Part shown: piece after piece, positions 18,546 to 27,706 of the stretch
How positions within the stretch are numbered: position 1 is the first letter of the stretch
How the letters are laid out: each line of letters begins with the position of its first letter
From: Algoriphagus resistens
GTDB taxonomy: Bacteria; Bacteroidota; Bacteroidia; Cytophagales; Cyclobacteriaceae
Direction of reading: 5' to 3'
DNA length: 64,000 nucleotides
Assembly: GCF_001442615.1 (NCBI RefSeq)
Contig: NZ_LMXN01000001.1
Span: 186,001-250,000, forward strand
Notes under the pieces: model-generated
The model's database searches: none
Told to the model about the DNA's origin: nothing
The model's input: only the letters and a program-made list of their open reading frames with translations
Program-made: the position numbers and the translations under genes

Positions 18546-19622
18546 ATGTCTGATTCTTTCAAAATTACCTTTGATTACCTCAAACGAACGCTGGTTTTTA
18601 AGTTTGATGCTGGTACATCCAGGGGAGTTTTGAAGACCAAAGAGGTTTACTGGATCAAAGCTTTTCAGGAAGGCCATCCCGAAACAGTCGGGTGGGGAGA
18701 AGCCGCTCCACTGGCGAAATTGAGCCTGGATGACAGAGCTGATTTTGAGGAAGTTCTTCAAAGAACTTTGTTAGAAATTGCTGATATAAATTGGCGTAAA
18801 AATAAGGTTTTGGAGCAACTGCAGGATTCAATTCCTTTTGAATTGCCAAGCATCAGGTTTGGGTTGGAGACAGCTATTCTTGATCTTTTGAATGGGGGGG
18901 GGAAGAAGATTCTTGGAAATGGTTTCTATGATGGTGAAAAGTCCATTTCTATCAATGGCCTGATCTGGATGGGAGAAAGGGATTTTATGATGGCGCAAAT
19001 CAATGAAAAGCTTGAGCAAGGTTTTGGCTGTATCAAAATGAAGATCGGCGCAATTGATTTTGGACAGGAGCTGGATCTCCTTAACTACATCAGATCTCGC
19101 TTTTCCAAAGACCAGGTTACTCTTCGTGTGGATGCAAACGGTGCTTTTTTAGCTAATGATGCAATCACAAAACTGGAACAGCTGGCCCAATACGATCTCC
19201 ATAGCATAGAGCAACCCATTGCGCCGGGGAATTGGGAGGCAATGAAAAAGCTTTGCGCAGCTACACCACTGCCGATAGCGCTTGACGAGGACTTGATCGG
19301 AGTTGAAAATAAGGCGGGACTTTTAGATGAAATCCGGCCTCAACATATCATTCTAAAGCCGACTCTGCTTGGGGGGATAATGGAAACCAACGAATGGATA
19401 GCGCTTGCTGATGCTCGAAATATCGGCTGGTGGATGACCTCGGCTTTGGAGAGCAATATCGGGTTGAATGCAATTGCTCAGCTTGCAGATCAGCTGGGGG
19501 CAGAGATTCCGCAGGGACTGGGTACTGGGAAACTGTACCGGAACAACCTAAAATCACCCTTGGAAATAGAGCAGGGCAGGATTCATTATAATCCGTCCAT
19601 CGCGTGGGAGGAACCTTCCTAA
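18546..19622 (+). CDS. menC: o-succinylbenzoate synthase
   Basis: This enolase-superfamily protein (358 aa) has the expected catalytic set: KMK in CIKMKIG, the metal ligands Asp in RVDANGAF, Glu in HSIEQP and Asp in ALDED, and the second base Lys in IILKPTL. Length and motif order fit MenC, which dehydrates SHCHC to o-succinylbenzoate in menaquinone synthesis. Dipeptide epimerases share the fold, but this N-terminus (EGHPETVGWGEAAPL) and the PTLLGG segment favour MenC. No other men genes are in the window. The stop overlaps the convergent lactonase gene by 4 nt. Confidence 0.85.
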   Translation: MSDSFKITFDYLKRTLVFKFDAGTSRGVLKTKEVYWIKAFQEGHPETVGWGEAAPLAKLSLDDRADFEEVLQRTLLEIADINWRKNKVLEQLQDSIPFELPSIRFGLETAILDLLNGGGKKILGNGFYDGEKSISINGLIWMGERDFMMAQINEKLEQGFGCIKMKIGAIDFGQELDLLNYIRSRFSKDQVTLRVDANGAFLANDAITKLEQLAQYDLHSIEQPIAPGNWEAMKKLCAATPLPIALDEDLIGVENKAGLLDEIRPQHIILKPTLLGGIMETNEWIALADARNIGWWMTSALESNIGLNAIAQLADQLGAEIPQGLGTGKLYRNNLKSPLEIEQGRIHYNPSIAWEEPS

Positions 19623-20758
19623 CTGTTTAATCTGAAGAGGTAAACAGGTTTGTTTACTTTCACTTTCCAGGAAGTTTGTGTCAGTTTCCCTGTTTCTACA
19701 TCCCGCTCAAAAACCACAATATCATTGCTTGCCTGATTGGCAGAGAGCAGGTATTTGCCGTCCGCAGTAAGATTGAAATTACGTGGCATGATGCCGCCGC
19801 ATGATGTCTGCTGGATCAGCGAATAACTTCCGTCATCTTTTTTGGAGAAAACCGAAAGACTGTTGGCATCTCCGCGATTGGAGGCATAAATGTTCTTGCC
19901 GTCAGGTGAAATCCGAACTTCAGCAGCTCCGACTTCACCTTCATAGTCATCGGCAATCAGGGATATCCGTTGCTTAGGAGTGAGTTTTCCTTCCTTAAAA
20001 TCAAATATTTCCAATACAGCTGTCAATTCTTCCACCGCAAAAATTTCAGATCCATCAGATGAAAAGACCAGATGTCTGGGCCCGTCTCCGGGCTGGGCTT
20101 TAAACGTATTGTTCAAGCTGAGGGGTTCTTTGGCAGTTGCGTCAAAACCATATACATAGATCTGATCCGTTCCCAGGTCAGCTGCAAGTAAGAATTTCCC
20201 ATCTGGGCTAAATACCGTGCTGTGTACATGGGGAGCGTTTTGTCTCGACTTATTCACACTGCTCCCTTCGTGCTGAATCGTCTGAATATGGGCCAATTCT
20301 CCATTCCCGCCTATTTGATAGGCGCTTAAGCTGCCTCCGCTGTAATTTGCAACAGTAAGAAAAGCTTCATCGGGAGAGAGTGCGAGGTAGCAGGGGTGAT
20401 CACCGAAACTCGGTACTTGGCTTAACTTAGTCAGTGAGTCATTCTGTGAAGAGCGGCTCAGGCTGACTATATTTCCGCCCTGAACATGGTCTATTTCTTC
20501 TAAAGAGAATACCTTGTCACCTGCAGCAGTGGCCAATACAAAGGATGGATTTTGAATACCTGGGAAAATTGTCTGTACTTCCAGTTTATTTTCCGAAGGG
20601 GTAAAATCAAGTTGGTTGATTCCCTGATTTGCTTCATCGGTATAAGTGCCTACCAAAAAAGAATAAGTTACAGAGGGTACAGTCATTTCAGTTGTTTTTT
20701 CCGTGTTACAGCCGGAAGAAAAAGCGAGGAGACCGGCCAGTAAAAGTGGGTGTTTCAT
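19619..20758 (-). CDS. lactonase-family seven-bladed propeller lipoprotein
   Basis: The protein resembles the 6-phosphogluconolactonase YbhE/lactonase family, with repeated blades such as HPCYLALSPDEAFLTVANY, QNAPHVHSTVFSPDG and GPRHLVFSSDGS. The signal ends in FSSGCN, a lipobox, so it is probably periplasmic and lipid-anchored rather than cytosolic. I start it at 20758: TTATAA lies exactly 4 nt before that ATG, as at three other sites carrying the same upstream repeat. An ATG at 20776 is possible. The true substrate may not be phosphogluconolactone, given the export. A dispersed repeat begins 24 bp upstream. Confidence 0.85.
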   Translation of the reverse strand: MKHPLLLAGLLAFSSGCNTEKTTEMTVPSVTYSFLVGTYTDEANQGINQLDFTPSENKLEVQTIFPGIQNPSFVLATAAGDKVFSLEEIDHVQGGNIVSLSRSSQNDSLTKLSQVPSFGDHPCYLALSPDEAFLTVANYSGGSLSAYQIGGNGELAHIQTIQHEGSSVNKSRQNAPHVHSTVFSPDGKFLLAADLGTDQIYVYGFDATAKEPLSLNNTFKAQPGDGPRHLVFSSDGSEIFAVEELTAVLEIFDFKEGKLTPKQRISLIADDYEGEVGAAEVRISPDGKNIYASNRGDANSLSVFSKKDDGSYSLIQQTSCGGIMPRNFNLTADGKYLLSANQASNDIVVFERDVETGKLTQTSWKVKVNKPVYLFRLNS

Positions 20759-20781
20759 AGGATTATAAGTTGTCATTCAAC

Positions 20782-20852
20782 GGTCAGATGGAATCTCGCA
20801 TGCATTATAATCATCTCAGCGTGTGACATTATTGGTCATGCTTGATCTCATA
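20782..20852 (-). repeat. dispersed 70-bp leader repeat, copy 1
   Basis: One of four related segments (others at 27587, 29727, 39563). It shares GGTCAGATGGAATCTCGCAT, then ATAATCATC, GTGTGAC and GTCATGCTTGAT in that order on the plus strand. The strand given is that of the downstream gene. TTATAA at 20763-20768 and the ATG at 20758 follow. Confidence 0.85.
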
Positions 20853-20989
20853 CGGGAAAGGTATAGAAATATCTGCAATGACTATTTTGTCTTTTTATCG
20901 AGAAAATAGTCATTTAATTAAGAAAAAGGAAGGAAATAAGATTATTTGTTGAAGAAAACTCAATAGTTGTTTCTGTTTTTAGAATTTTC

Positions 20990-21015
20990 GCTAATTTGCT
21001 TATCCATTAAAACGG
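20990..21015 (+). promoter_or_regulatory. promoter-like segment before ppc
   Basis: GCTAATTTGCTTATCCATTAAAA is close to the segment at 16923 (GCTAATTTTGCTTATCATTAAAA). It holds a near match to the -7 element and ends about 14 bp before the ppc ATG. Confidence 0.35.
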
Positions 21016-21025
21016 AAGATGAATA

Positions 21026-23560
21026 ATGTATAAAACCTATGATACCCAAGTAGCCAAACGTTTCACCATTTACAACAGTTTATTTCTGGATCTTCCCTTC
21101 AATGACATTTACCGGACAGGAACTTTGCTTCCGATTTTAGGAACGGCATGTCAGAATGGTTTCCAAAAAGGATTGACTCCCAAAGAAATCATTGCAGGGT
21201 TCTTCGATGAATTGATGCCTGAATCGACCGAGACTCAGCAATCTGACCTGCTTTTTCAGATGATCCAATACGTGGAGCGGCAGGTAGTTTTGTTTGACTC
21301 AATAGAGGATGCCGCTTACGAGAAAATCCATGATCTGAATGGGAAAGGAACGGTAAAAGCTTTGATTGACCGTACAGACAATGATAACAAGCGGGAAGAG
21401 CTAATAGAAAAATTGAAGACTTTTTCGGTACGTCTGACACTGACTGCTCACCCTACCCAGTTTTATCCCGGAAATGTATTGGCGATCATTACTGATTTGG
21501 AAAATGCAATTCGAACCGATGATATCGGCAAGATAAATTCCTTGCTTCAGCAGCTTGGAAAAACAGGATTTACCAAGAGAGAGAAGCCAACTCCGTATGA
21601 TGAGGCGGTGAGCCTGATCTGGTTTCTGGAGAATATCTTTTACCCGAGTATCTCGGATATTATGATCCGTTTGCTGGGATCTTTGAATATCCCGCTTCAT
21701 GATTGGGAAAACCCAGGCCTGCTGAAAGTCGGCTTTTGGCCGGGTGGAGACCGGGACGGCAATCCATTTGTGACCCATACAATCACTAAGCAAGTAGCAG
21801 ACCGCTTAAAAAAGTGGGTTCTGAAATGCTATTACCGTGATGTCCGTAAGGTTCGGAGAAGATTGACTTTCAAGCATGTGGAAGAGATTTTGATTACTAT
21901 CGAGCGGGGTCTTTACGCGACTTTATTTGAAAATGATCCTGTCTATAAGACCAAAGACCAATTGCTTGCCGATTTGCTTTCTGCCAGAGAAGGACTGATC
22001 ACTTATCATGAGGGGCTTTTCCTGGATGTATTGGATCAGTTCATTCTGAAGGTGAAAATATTCGGTTTTCATTTCGCCTGCATGGACATGCGGCAGGACA
22101 GCAGGAAGCACGATGCGTTGATAGAAGAGATTTTCCAGCTGCAGGGCAAGGAGCTTCAGGGAACTGAAGAAGAGCAGATCGCTGAGATCATGTCCTTGAC
22201 AGGGCTACCGGAATTGCAGGCATTTCAAGACCCGTTTAACCAAGAGATACTCCAATCATTTGGGGTGATTGACTCAGTGCAGCAGGAAAGCGGGGAAGAG
22301 GTTCTCAACCGCTACATCATTTCAAACTGCCAGTCCAGGAAGCATTTGCTGGAAGTGTTCAAATTGGCCAAGCTGACCTTGGGCGCAGACAAGGAAAATC
22401 TGCCTTTGGACATAGTGCCGCTTTTCGAGACGATAGATGATTTGGCGGAAGCGCCTGAAATCATGACAAGCCTCTATAACCTTCCCGAGTACAAAGAACA
22501 TTTGGCATTCAGGGGAAATAAACAGACGATCATGCTTGGTTTCTCTGACGGAACCAAGGATGGTGGATACCTTCAGGCTAACTGGTCTATACTAAGGGCA
22601 AAAGAGGAGATGACCAGAGTCTCACGGGAGAACGGAATAGAGGTCGTCTTCTTCGACGGTAGAGGCGGGCCCCCTGCGCGTGGTGGTGGGAATATGCATA
22701 ATTTCTATGCTTCATTAGGTGAGAAAGTAGAAAACTCTGAGATTCAGGTTACCATCCAAGGCCAGACGATTTCTGCCAATTATGGTAAACAGGCTTCTTG
22801 TACCTATAATTTTGAGCAGCTGCTCAGTGCAGGTTTGGAAAATCATCTGTATGGTGGTGCGGATAAGAATCTGAATACAGCACAGCGAGCATTGATCGAT
22901 GAGCTGGCCGGAGAAGCGTATGAATCCTATAAGAAATTCAAAAGTCACCCGAAGTTTGTCCCATATCTGGAACATGTGACCCCGTTGAAATATTTTGGAA
23001 AGACAAATATCGGTTCCAGACCTTTGAAGAGAGGAAAGGGAGAAGGGCTGAAATTTGAAGACCTTCGTGCAATTCCTTTTGTAGGTTCATGGGCGCAGAT
23101 GAAGCAGAATATCCCGGGCTTTTACGGTGTGGGCGCTGCGGTAGAAGTATTGGAAAAGAAGGGGAAGTTGGGAGAATTGAAAGAACTCTACAACAGCAGT
23201 TTGTTCTTTAGGGCCCTTCTGGGGAATTCCATGCAATCGCTTACCAAGTGTTTTTATCCTGCCACCGCATATCTGAAAAAGGACAAAAATTACGGTGAAT
23301 TCTGGGAGATCATGCACGAGGAGTACCTCAGGTCTATTGAGAAGCTCAAAGAGGTGTCTTCAATGGATGAACTGATGGGAGACAATAAAGTGATCAAAAA
23401 GTCAATTGAGATCCGTGAGCGGATCGTATTGCCGCTGATCACAGTGCAGCAATATGCAATCCAGAAAATCCTCGAAACTGGAAAATCCTCGGAGGTACTT
23501 GAAAAGCTGATTCTAAGAAGTATGTTCGGGATTATAAATGCAGCAAGAAACGCAGCGTAA
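21026..23560 (+). CDS. ppc: phosphoenolpyruvate carboxylase
   Basis: PEP carboxylase adds bicarbonate to PEP to make oxaloacetate, refilling the TCA cycle. The catalytic His is in LTAHPTQF (about residue 138), the GGDRDGNP motif at about 240, and the Arg/Gly-rich loop is GRGGPPARGGGN at about 545, where many PEPCs have GRGGxxGRGGGP. At 844 aa it is shorter than the enterobacterial enzyme (about 880). It ends in NAARNAA rather than the classical QNTG tail, as I would expect for a divergent Bacteroidota form. It is monocistronic with its own promoter-like segment and a strong terminator. Confidence 0.93.
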   Translation: MYKTYDTQVAKRFTIYNSLFLDLPFNDIYRTGTLLPILGTACQNGFQKGLTPKEIIAGFFDELMPESTETQQSDLLFQMIQYVERQVVLFDSIEDAAYEKIHDLNGKGTVKALIDRTDNDNKREELIEKLKTFSVRLTLTAHPTQFYPGNVLAIITDLENAIRTDDIGKINSLLQQLGKTGFTKREKPTPYDEAVSLIWFLENIFYPSISDIMIRLLGSLNIPLHDWENPGLLKVGFWPGGDRDGNPFVTHTITKQVADRLKKWVLKCYYRDVRKVRRRLTFKHVEEILITIERGLYATLFENDPVYKTKDQLLADLLSAREGLITYHEGLFLDVLDQFILKVKIFGFHFACMDMRQDSRKHDALIEEIFQLQGKELQGTEEEQIAEIMSLTGLPELQAFQDPFNQEILQSFGVIDSVQQESGEEVLNRYIISNCQSRKHLLEVFKLAKLTLGADKENLPLDIVPLFETIDDLAEAPEIMTSLYNLPEYKEHLAFRGNKQTIMLGFSDGTKDGGYLQANWSILRAKEEMTRVSRENGIEVVFFDGRGGPPARGGGNMHNFYASLGEKVENSEIQVTIQGQTISANYGKQASCTYNFEQLLSAGLENHLYGGADKNLNTAQRALIDELAGEAYESYKKFKSHPKFVPYLEHVTPLKYFGKTNIGSRPLKRGKGEGLKFEDLRAIPFVGSWAQMKQNIPGFYGVGAAVEVLEKKGKLGELKELYNSSLFFRALLGNSMQSLTKCFYPATAYLKKDKNYGEFWEIMHEEYLRSIEKLKEVSSMDELMGDNKVIKKSIEIRERIVLPLITVQQYAIQKILETGKSSEVLEKLILRSMFGIINAARNAA

Positions 23561-23600
23561 TTTCCGAATACATTTGATTTGAAAAGCTCGGTTGAACTTG

Positions 23601-23643
23601 TGACGTGCCCCCAAAAAGTGTCTAACTTTTTGGGGGCACGTCA
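23601..23643. terminator. perfect 19-bp palindromic terminator after ppc
   Basis: 23601-23619 pairs perfectly with 23625-23643 around a 5-nt loop (GTCTA), followed by ATTTTTC. It begins 41 nt after the ppc stop. The stem is unusually long and GC-rich in its middle. Confidence 0.75.
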
Positions 23644-23766
23644 ATTTTTCAGTCAGGTTTTTTATGGTGTGAAGGTTTATAGTGGTTTACACCGTGAAGA
23701 TGATGAACATGTGAATGCTTGATTTCAGCCTGAATCTAACGGGAAATAAAAGTGGTTACAAGCTGA

Positions 23767-23832
23767 TTATAGTATCAAAGGCTCACAGGTATTAAAAGCA
23801 ACATCGGTTGCATCATTTCGGATAATCACATT
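23767..23832 (-). pseudogene. short gene fragment related to the one at 45834
   Basis: Read on the minus strand, this gives NVIIRNDATDV and then a divergent tail to a stop. The opening matches the start of the pseudogene at 45834-45978 (YVIIRNDASSV) in both protein and DNA. No start codon is left. The family is unknown to me. Confidence 0.35.
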
Positions 23833-23836
23833 TAGA

Positions 23837-24164
23837 TTATTTCAAGAAGAATATTTTTCCAACTCTTTCAATATGGTCAATCAGTCCCTTATGATCAAGA
23901 CGATGAAAAAGAGAAAGGTCAATTTGATAGGGTAAAAGCAGATCGTCCAACTCATTAGTCTATCTTCAGCTGCTCTGTGAAAGTTGGTTTTTCACCCACT
24001 AAAGTCAGATCGATATCAGAGTTGGGACGGAATGTCCCTAAAGCCCTGGATCTATAGAGCACGGCTTTTTGAACTGTTGGATGATTTCGAAAGACTTGGT
24101 GTGTTTTTTCGATAACCTCTCTCGATAGTCCGAAATCATTACTGGTTTTTGGTTTTGTACTCAT
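23837..24164 (-). pseudogene. decayed MNT-type nucleotidyltransferase (antitoxin of a HEPN/MNT pair)
   Basis: From ATG 24164 the frame reads a minimal nucleotidyltransferase with FRPNSDIDLTLVG, the Asp pair of the fold. It stops after EQLKID. In the next frame the missing C-terminus continues (NELDDLLLPYQIDLS, then LIDHIERVG) to a stop at 23837. So a 1-nt insertion or 2-nt deletion near 23955 broke the gene. The first Gly of the GSxxxG nucleotide-binding motif is also replaced by Arg (YRSRALG). In the HI0073/MntA family this enzyme modifies and silences a HEPN toxin. This copy is probably dead. Confidence 0.75.
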
Positions 24165-24557
24165 ACATCTTTTCTTCCAGTTCCTTGAAAAGTTGATGGT
24201 AATTTTCTGTGATTTTGGTTGAAATTTCCTCAGCAACCTCTTCATTGTAAGTATGGAATGACTGATTTCTACTTTTGATCATTTCCATCCAGTTGTCTCC
24301 ATCAGCAATCAAACTTAGGCGAAAGGCCCCCTTGTCGCATCCCGGGAGCCTGTTATTGACGAATTGCCTTGAAAAATCAAATAATCCTTCAGCAGATTCC
24401 AAGACAACTCATGAGTGAATTCAAAAGCCTGGATAAGTCCCTGTTCTTCTAAATCACTTAACTCACACTTTTTCGACAGAGAAACAGCCTTTTCGAGTTG
24501 ACCAAAGGCTTTAGAATAGTTTTCCAGTCGCTGATGCCATCGTATGTCTTGTTCCAT
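24139..24557 (-). pseudogene. frameshifted HEPN-type nucleotidyltransferase-substrate-binding protein (HI0074/HepT-like)
   Basis: The first frame (ATG 24557) gives a helical protein with AFEFTHELSWNLLKDYL and SRDATRG and then stops. The second half continues in another frame with AFRLSLIADGDNWMEMIKSRN and YNEEVAEEI. The switch falls in a run of five G on the minus strand (near 24330); six would restore the frame. The RxxxxH active-site region of HEPN RNases reads RNQSFH here. The 3' end overlaps the MNT start. Either a decayed toxin, a phase-variable tract or a sequencing error; the broken MNT partner favours decay. Confidence 0.75.
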
Positions 24558-24674
24558 CTTTTCAAGTTAAACCAAAAAATCCCCTTTCTTCCAACATGGA
24601 TGTCGAAGACCGCGTCACTGTGAGAAAGCAAAATCAAACTTTACGCCATTGCGCCTTTGGGGATTTACAAGATG

Positions 24675-27308
24675 CTAGTCTAGCTTCGCCAAACTCTCTT
24701 CCAGTGCCTTGATTTTAGCTTCGGCATCTGCTTGCTTCTTGCGCTCCATTTCGATTACCTGCGCAGGTGCTCCAGAGACAAATCGCTCGTTACTGAGCTT
24801 TTTCATCACAGAATTCAAGAAACCTTTCGTATAATCGATCTCTTTTTGAATGTTCTCCTTTTCCTCTTCTAAATTGATCGAACCGCCCATAGGGATAAAG
24901 CACTCATCGGACTTTACCACAAAGCTTACCGCATTTTCCACTTTCTCTGCAAAATTCAAAGAAGAGAGGTTTGCCAACTTGTTGAGAACAGCGGAGAATC
25001 TTCCGTAGAGGGCTTCGTTTTTGGTGTTGATTGTGAGATCCAATGCCTCTTTCGGAGACATGCCCTTAGAGGCACGGAGGTTTCTTACCTGTGAAACTAC
25101 TTCAAACACCTGATTGGCTTCCTCGATAATCTGTAAGTCAAATCCTTTTTCCTCTGGCCAAGCGGCCAAAATCAAGGATTCTTCAACCGATCTTTCCTTG
25201 ATCTGGTGCCAAAGTTCTTCGGAAATAAACGGCATAAACGGATGAAGAATTTTTAGGATATCTTCAAAAAGCGCAATGGTCTTATCGTAAGTTCTCTGAT
25301 CGATAGGGTGCTGATACTCTGGCTTGATCATCTCTAGATACCAGGAGCAGAAATCTCCCCATACCAGTTTGTATGTGGCCATTAACGCATCTGAAATCCT
25401 GAATTTTTCGTAATGCCCATTGATTTCTTTCAGTGCTTGATTGAATCGGTTTTCAAACCAGGTTATACTTGAAGCATTGGCACTTCCATCTAAACTTGAA
25501 TCAATTTCCCAGCCTTTTACCAGACGGAACGCATTCCAGATTTTATTTGCAAAGTTTCTTCCCTGCTCCACCAACTTGTCATCATAAGGCAAATCATTTC
25601 CCGCAGGAGAAGAGAAAAGCATCCCGGTACGTACGCCGTCAGCTCCGTTTTGGGCGATCAGATCCAGTGGATCAGGAGAGTTGCCCAGGGATTTGGACAT
25701 TTTTCTACCCAATTTATCGCGGACAATCCCCGTCAGATAGACGTTTCTAAAAGGCTTCTCGCCCATGTATTCATATCCGGCAATGATCATACGTGCCACC
25801 CAGAAGAATAGGATCTCCGGTGCAGTCACCAGGTCGTTGGTAGGGTAGTAGTATTTCAGTTCCTCATTTGGCTTGCCCGAGGTGAAAACTTCTGGATCAA
25901 AAACCGAAATTGGCCAGAGCCAGGAGCTAAACCAGGTATCCAAGACATCTTCATCCTGCTGTAAATCCGCCAAGGTGAATTTACCGTCAAATTTCTCATT
26001 GGCGATTATCAAGGCTTCCTCAGCAGATTTCGCAACGACAAATTCCCCATTTGGAAGATGGTAAGCCGGAATTCTATGTCCCCACCAAAGCTGTCGGGAG
26101 ATACACCAGTCTCGCACATTTTCCATCCAGGCACGGTACATGTTCTTGAATTTGGGTGGATACAACTGGATCACATCATCCATCACCGAGCTCAATGCCG
26201 GTTTGGTGATTTCATCCATTTTCAGGAACCATTGCAAAGAAAGCTTTGGCTCGATCACCGCATCCGTTCTTTCCGAATGACCCACGTTGGATTTGTAATC
26301 TTCTATTTTCTCTAACTGATCTATTTCCTTCAATTTTTTCCCGATCATCTTTCTGGCGACAAAACGATCTTCTCCTATAAGAATCTGTGCTTTCTCATTC
26401 AGTGTTCCGTCATCATTTAAGATGTCGATTACTTCCAGTTTATGCTTCAGTCCCAATTCATAGTCATTGATATCGTGCGCAGGAGTCACTTTCAGGCAGC
26501 CTGTACCAAACTCCATATCCACATACTCATCCTCAATGATCGGGATGGCACGGTTTATCAATGGAATAATAGCCTTTTTGCCCCTCAAATGAGTAAATCG
26601 GGAGTCCTTGGGATTCACACAGATCGCCACGTCGGCCATGATGGTCTCGGGACGGGTAGTGGCGATGGTAAGAATTTCATTCTCCGATCCTTCGATCTTA
26701 TAGTTGATGTAATATAGTTTCGACGCGATTTCCTTGGTGATCACCTCGTCATCAGACAAGGCGGTTTTTCCCTTGGGGTCCCAGTTGACCATACGGATGC
26801 CACGATAGATTTTCCCTTTTTTATGCAAGTCCACAAAGACAGAAATTACCGCATCACTCAGACTTTTATCCATAGTAAAAGCTGTGCGGTCCCAATCGCA
26901 GGAAGCACCAAGTTTTTTCAGTTGCTCCAGGATAATTCCTCCGTATTTTTCTTTCCATTCCCAGGCATGTTCCAGAAATTTCTCACGGGTCAGGGACTTT
27001 TTGTCTATTCCCTGTTCTTTCAGCAGGTTCACCACTTTAGTCTCTGTGGCGATAGAGGCATGATCCGTTCCTGGTACCCAACAGGCATTTTTGCCCTGCA
27101 TTCTGGCGCGGCGGATTAATACATCCTGAATGGTATTGTTCAGCATATGTCCCATGTGCAAGACGCCGGTGACGTTTGGTGGTGGGATTACGATGGTGTA
27201 AGGCTCTTTATTCGGATCTACTTTCGAGGAAAAAAGCTTGTGTTCCATCCAGTAGGCGTACCATTTGGCTTCGGTGGCTGCTGGATCGTATTTGCTGGCA
27301 ATAGACAT
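24675..27308 (-). CDS. valS: valyl-tRNA synthetase
   Basis: This class I synthetase charges tRNA-Val. The HIGH-type motif reads HMGH in PPNVTGVLHMGHML (about residues 40-53), and the KMSKS loop is in GRKMSKSLGNSPDP (about residue 535). The CP1 editing domain contains ATTRPETIMADVA. The tRNA anticodon-binding domain and the C-terminal coiled-coil arm typical of ValRS (NLEEEKENIQKEIDYTK) follow. Length 877 aa is normal. It is transcribed alone. Confidence 0.96.
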   Translation of the reverse strand: MSIASKYDPAATEAKWYAYWMEHKLFSSKVDPNKEPYTIVIPPPNVTGVLHMGHMLNNTIQDVLIRRARMQGKNACWVPGTDHASIATETKVVNLLKEQGIDKKSLTREKFLEHAWEWKEKYGGIILEQLKKLGASCDWDRTAFTMDKSLSDAVISVFVDLHKKGKIYRGIRMVNWDPKGKTALSDDEVITKEIASKLYYINYKIEGSENEILTIATTRPETIMADVAICVNPKDSRFTHLRGKKAIIPLINRAIPIIEDEYVDMEFGTGCLKVTPAHDINDYELGLKHKLEVIDILNDDGTLNEKAQILIGEDRFVARKMIGKKLKEIDQLEKIEDYKSNVGHSERTDAVIEPKLSLQWFLKMDEITKPALSSVMDDVIQLYPPKFKNMYRAWMENVRDWCISRQLWWGHRIPAYHLPNGEFVVAKSAEEALIIANEKFDGKFTLADLQQDEDVLDTWFSSWLWPISVFDPEVFTSGKPNEELKYYYPTNDLVTAPEILFFWVARMIIAGYEYMGEKPFRNVYLTGIVRDKLGRKMSKSLGNSPDPLDLIAQNGADGVRTGMLFSSPAGNDLPYDDKLVEQGRNFANKIWNAFRLVKGWEIDSSLDGSANASSITWFENRFNQALKEINGHYEKFRISDALMATYKLVWGDFCSWYLEMIKPEYQHPIDQRTYDKTIALFEDILKILHPFMPFISEELWHQIKERSVEESLILAAWPEEKGFDLQIIEEANQVFEVVSQVRNLRASKGMSPKEALDLTINTKNEALYGRFSAVLNKLANLSSLNFAEKVENAVSFVVKSDECFIPMGGSINLEEEKENIQKEIDYTKGFLNSVMKKLSNERFVSGAPAQVIEMERKKQADAEAKIKALEESLAKLD

Positions 27309-27586
27309 AATCGGAAATTAATTGAGGGGCAAAAATAGCGAAAAAGCCTATTTCGGAGGTATGATTTGGTGATCAATTGTGGATTGATTCTTTTTTTTGC
27401 CACAAAGGAGGCTGCGGAGGTTGATGCAGGAGAATATGGCTTTAGAATTGTCATGCTTCTCCAGAAGCTGGACTGTTAAACAGGTAAAAATTAAATTCTG
27501 GATATATATCTTGTCCAAATCAGTAACCTGATTTCTAAATTGGACTAAATATTTTACTATTCATCTGTTTATAATTGTTTTAAAAT
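27309..27586. other. spacer upstream of valS with an orphan nine-codon frame
   Basis: The spacer holds no supported long gene. An ATG at 27564 on the minus strand, preceded by TTATAA at exactly 4 nt as in three intact genes, opens only nine codons before TAG at 27535. It may be a truncated gene or a leader peptide. Confidence 0.4.
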
Positions 27587-27657
27587 GGTCAGATGGAATC
27601 TCGCATGTATTCTAATCATCCCAGAGTGTGACTCTTGAGTCATGCTTGATTTCATGG
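27587..27657 (-). repeat. dispersed 70-bp leader repeat, copy 2
   Basis: This copy shares GGTCAGATGGAATCTCGCAT, TAATCATCCCAG, GTGTGAC and GTCATGCTTGATTTCATG with the others. It contains a perfect TGACTC-AA-GAGTCA inverted repeat on the gene strand. It faces the orphan ATG at 27564, and valS starts 280 bp away. Confidence 0.85.
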
Positions 27658-27706
27658 AATTCAATGAAATAGAGTTGTTGAATCTTGTTTTAATTGTGTT
27701 TGGGTT

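Noticed and set aside
23925..24245. Longer MNT start at 24245
   Set aside because: The extra residues are the HEPN gene read in another frame; the family-like start is ATG 24164.
27218..27454. 78-aa minus-strand frame overlapping the valS start
   Set aside because: It overlaps valS and the spacer in another frame and has no coherent domain.
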